A model generated the notes under the pieces. That model saw only the letters and a list, made by a program, of their open reading frames with translations, did not search any database and had not been told where the DNA came from. A stretch of DNA of 18,759 bases from Ramicandelaber brevisporus (taxonomy: Eukaryota; Kickxellomycota; Ramicandelaberales; Ramicandelaberaceae), in assembly GCA_025201865.1 (NCBI GenBank), contig MU602814.1, positions 6,668 through 25,426 of the forward strand. The letters are read 5' to 3'. A program made the position numbers and the translations under genes. Shown here piece by piece: positions 17,901 through 18,759 of the stretch (positions are counted from its first letter, which is position 1; each line of letters starts with the position of its first letter).

Positions 17901-18723
17901 CTGTGGAACTCCAGAGTATCTCTCGCCTGAGGTTCTCCAGGCCAAGGCTCCATATGGCACAGCAATTGACTGGTTTGCATTGGGAACTGTTGTGTATGAA
18001 ATGCTGGTTGGACTGCCTCCGTTCTATTCAACAGATGTCAATGAAATGTACGATCGGATATTAAATGAAAAGGTTAGATTCCCTTCCTGGATTGGCAGAT
18101 TTGCTCGTCTATTCATCTCTCAGTTGCTAGAGCGTGATCCAAACACCAGACTTGGTTCGCCCGAAAATGGAGGTGGCAAGGCTGTTATGGCCCATGTGTT
18201 CTTTACTGGTGTTGATTGGCAACGGCTGCTCCGTAAGCAGTATGAGCCTCCCTTTAACCCTGGTGTAAATGGTGAGTTGGATTTGCACAACATTGACCCC
18301 ACTTTCAAGAACGAACCAATCCCCCAGTCCATCGTTGATGATGGTGCAATCAACTTGCTGGTGGACTCTACTCAGGCCATGATGGACATGGCTGAGCGTG
18401 AACGTACCAACCAACTGCCTCCAAACTATGGTGTACACATCGAACAGCCCCATGAATACACTGAGGATGGCTTCGCCGTTCCAATGCTCCCCTCTCAGTT
18501 TCAACAACGGCAACAAAAGGTTCGCTTCCCAGTTCTCAGCAAACCGCTGTCATCTGCATCTGGCTCAGCCACTGGCAGCTATGACAACGACCCTGGATCA
18601 CCTGGTCTGCGCTCAAGTGCAATGCCAATATCCGGTGCAGACCCAGTTGTTGATGAGGCTGATCGCGCATTCAGTAACTTTTCATTTGTATCTCCGTCGT
18701 TGATTGAAGAGACCATCTTTTAA
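14935..18723 (+). CDS. PX-domain AGC kinase of the SGK type
   Basis: A 1262-residue Ser/Thr kinase. An in-frame TGA two codons before the ATG bounds the start, unless splicing intervenes. The N-terminus (1-335) is Ser/Thr/Ala-rich. A PX domain (about 338-433) has YRRYSD (360-365) and FPSKP (385-389), the regions that contact phosphoinositides in PX domains, and it aligns well by eye with the SGK3 PX domain. A linker (about 434-820) is acidic and Asn-rich. The kinase domain (828-1090) has GKGSYG (835-840), Lys857, Glu877, YRDLKPEN (951-958), DFG (971-973) and TFCGTPEYLSPEV, with Thr988 at the PDK1 site. The AGC tail has FNPGVNGELDL and ends with the hydrophobic motif FSNFSF (1246-1251), where Ser1250 is at the site TORC2 phosphorylates in SGK/Ypk kinases. 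SPE replaces the usual APE. Known yeast SGK homologues (Ypk1, Gad8) lack PX, so this resembles animal SGK3. All catalytic residues are present. Confidence 0.92.
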   Translation: MSPLDSGTATAATVTAAAANTAATEKVTTADGNSALSGGSNTSGGSSSGFRNLLMRGDMRLLSALFTSVTAVRKPASRRSKQPEHDPKQSTASEQSAAATGTVIGVDVTSEPESMSTPSIPSTKAKSVSIPSTSDWASAASTLPSRMRAASPEPERSTPPLQATTAAATAATVINKKPSRWSRKSAGVLSIHASSPSPPLPSSNRSTTMVESHPIANSNSMISVSTLVTSSATATATNTSTATSTTSTTTATVSPTTISTPPLSSQIASPVVSSPMAVSPSAAQKLIPIERSQPRTAEIITTETRVVEVPKYGSGSSAAALTPSGYISSGGGSGHVLTRRKSYTMFKIEVNGARSQWVVYRRYSDIHTLHSKLKTDYPDIKLPHFPSKPILGNFSDGSLMTRRDKLNDVMRVILNNKQLRTAAVARTFFCCDEFSAESILPDDAKSEIEQNKLSDNENDNDNGNDNNNEDDEDEDNNTGSISEEMSPNLPDLPSDDLQPQAVDMIASRASLVPPELLDNLGDTNQNGSEQQLAQNDGISIRRLSMIVDSKRTSMYHDALEFNPNIHGEFVTHTPINELNSASNGNGNGDNGDGDNSDNNEDGGGILQSRIQRNSHTIGGAMPLLAEVDEMLDAAASDYEDDSNDAVVTAEEAGSSLEDEDSGETHQRVRSRIIGYSDDMDDSNEENDTANYTDLNASSNSTLVSSTNALESDQNGLNGGLTPSTPATKRRALSGVDTSEESLTYKKHFSRRKHIPPGHIPPPQQLPLLQQHQQPQQQSQQPIRKRRGGQSSQQPFGQRTQTAHVPTSTTPPSVAITPVKYPSMTIDDFYLLRVIGKGSYGKVMLARHKESGGIFAIKVISKRQIRDKPREIQRILSERRVLEHNYHHPFLVSLRYAFQTAEKLYFCLDYVNGGELFFHLQREQRFDETRTRFYAAEITSALDYLHSHGIVYRDLKPENCLVDAQGHIRLVDFGLAKELNESAGFKTSTFCGTPEYLSPEVLQAKAPYGTAIDWFALGTVVYEMLVGLPPFYSTDVNEMYDRILNEKVRFPSWIGRFARLFISQLLERDPNTRLGSPENGGGKAVMAHVFFTGVDWQRLLRKQYEPPFNPGVNGELDLHNIDPTFKNEPIPQSIVDDGAINLLVDSTQAMMDMAERERTNQLPPNYGVHIEQPHEYTEDGFAVPMLPSQFQQRQQKVRFPVLSKPLSSASGSATGSYDNDPGSPGLRSSAMPISGADPVVDEADRAFSNFSFVSPSLIEETIF

Positions 18724-18759
18724 TAGCCCAATCACCACCTTGTACCCTAAATTCCTCAT
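18724..18759 (+). other. Start of the 3' flank of the PX-SGK kinase gene
   Basis: Thirty-six bases after the TAA stop. Too short to show a poly(A) signal or the next gene. Confidence 0.5.

Overview
This is nuclear DNA from a eukaryote with few introns, most likely an early-diverging fungus. Three things point to fungi: a kinase of the fungal Kin4 type with a C-terminal KA1 domain, a YMC1-like mitochondrial carrier, and leaders rich in pyrimidines on the sense strand. The large proteins carry long Gln, Asn, Ser, His and Ala tracts, and the flanks are full of microsatellites. I cannot name the species. A zoopagomycotan such as the Kickxellomycotina, or a mucoromycotan, is a guess from the protein style. 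No bacterial, plasmid, phage, CRISPR or transposon signature was seen, and no tRNA or rRNA gene was recognised by eye.

Layout. Positions 131-4494 (minus strand) hold a large, low-complexity protein with four predicted membrane spans. Its reading frame is broken by a perfect 119-bp tandem duplication at 1288-1525. Positions 5116-9768 (minus) hold a 1550-residue Kin4-type Ser/Thr kinase whose KA1 domain is split by an insertion of about 400 residues. Positions 9769-11322 are non-coding and rich in simple repeats. Positions 11323-11730 (minus) encode a small, secreted, very basic protein of unknown family. Positions 11870-12100 (minus) hold an unassigned 76-codon ORF. Positions 12295-13320 (minus) encode a mitochondrial carrier (SLC25 family), and 13830-14177 (minus) encode the ER membrane complex subunit EMC5. 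A divergent promoter region of about 760 bp separates EMC5 from 14935-18723 (plus), which encodes a 1262-residue PX-domain AGC kinase of the SGK type.

These are mostly separate housekeeping and signalling genes rather than a cluster. The two kinases could both act at membranes: KA1 and PX domains commonly bind anionic lipids or phosphoinositides. EMC5 and the four-span protein belong to the secretory or membrane system. Nothing in the sequence shows that the genes work in one pathway. The items most worth following up are the cationic secreted protein, the out-of-frame duplication, the split KA1 domain, and the PX-SGK architecture with its long acidic linker.
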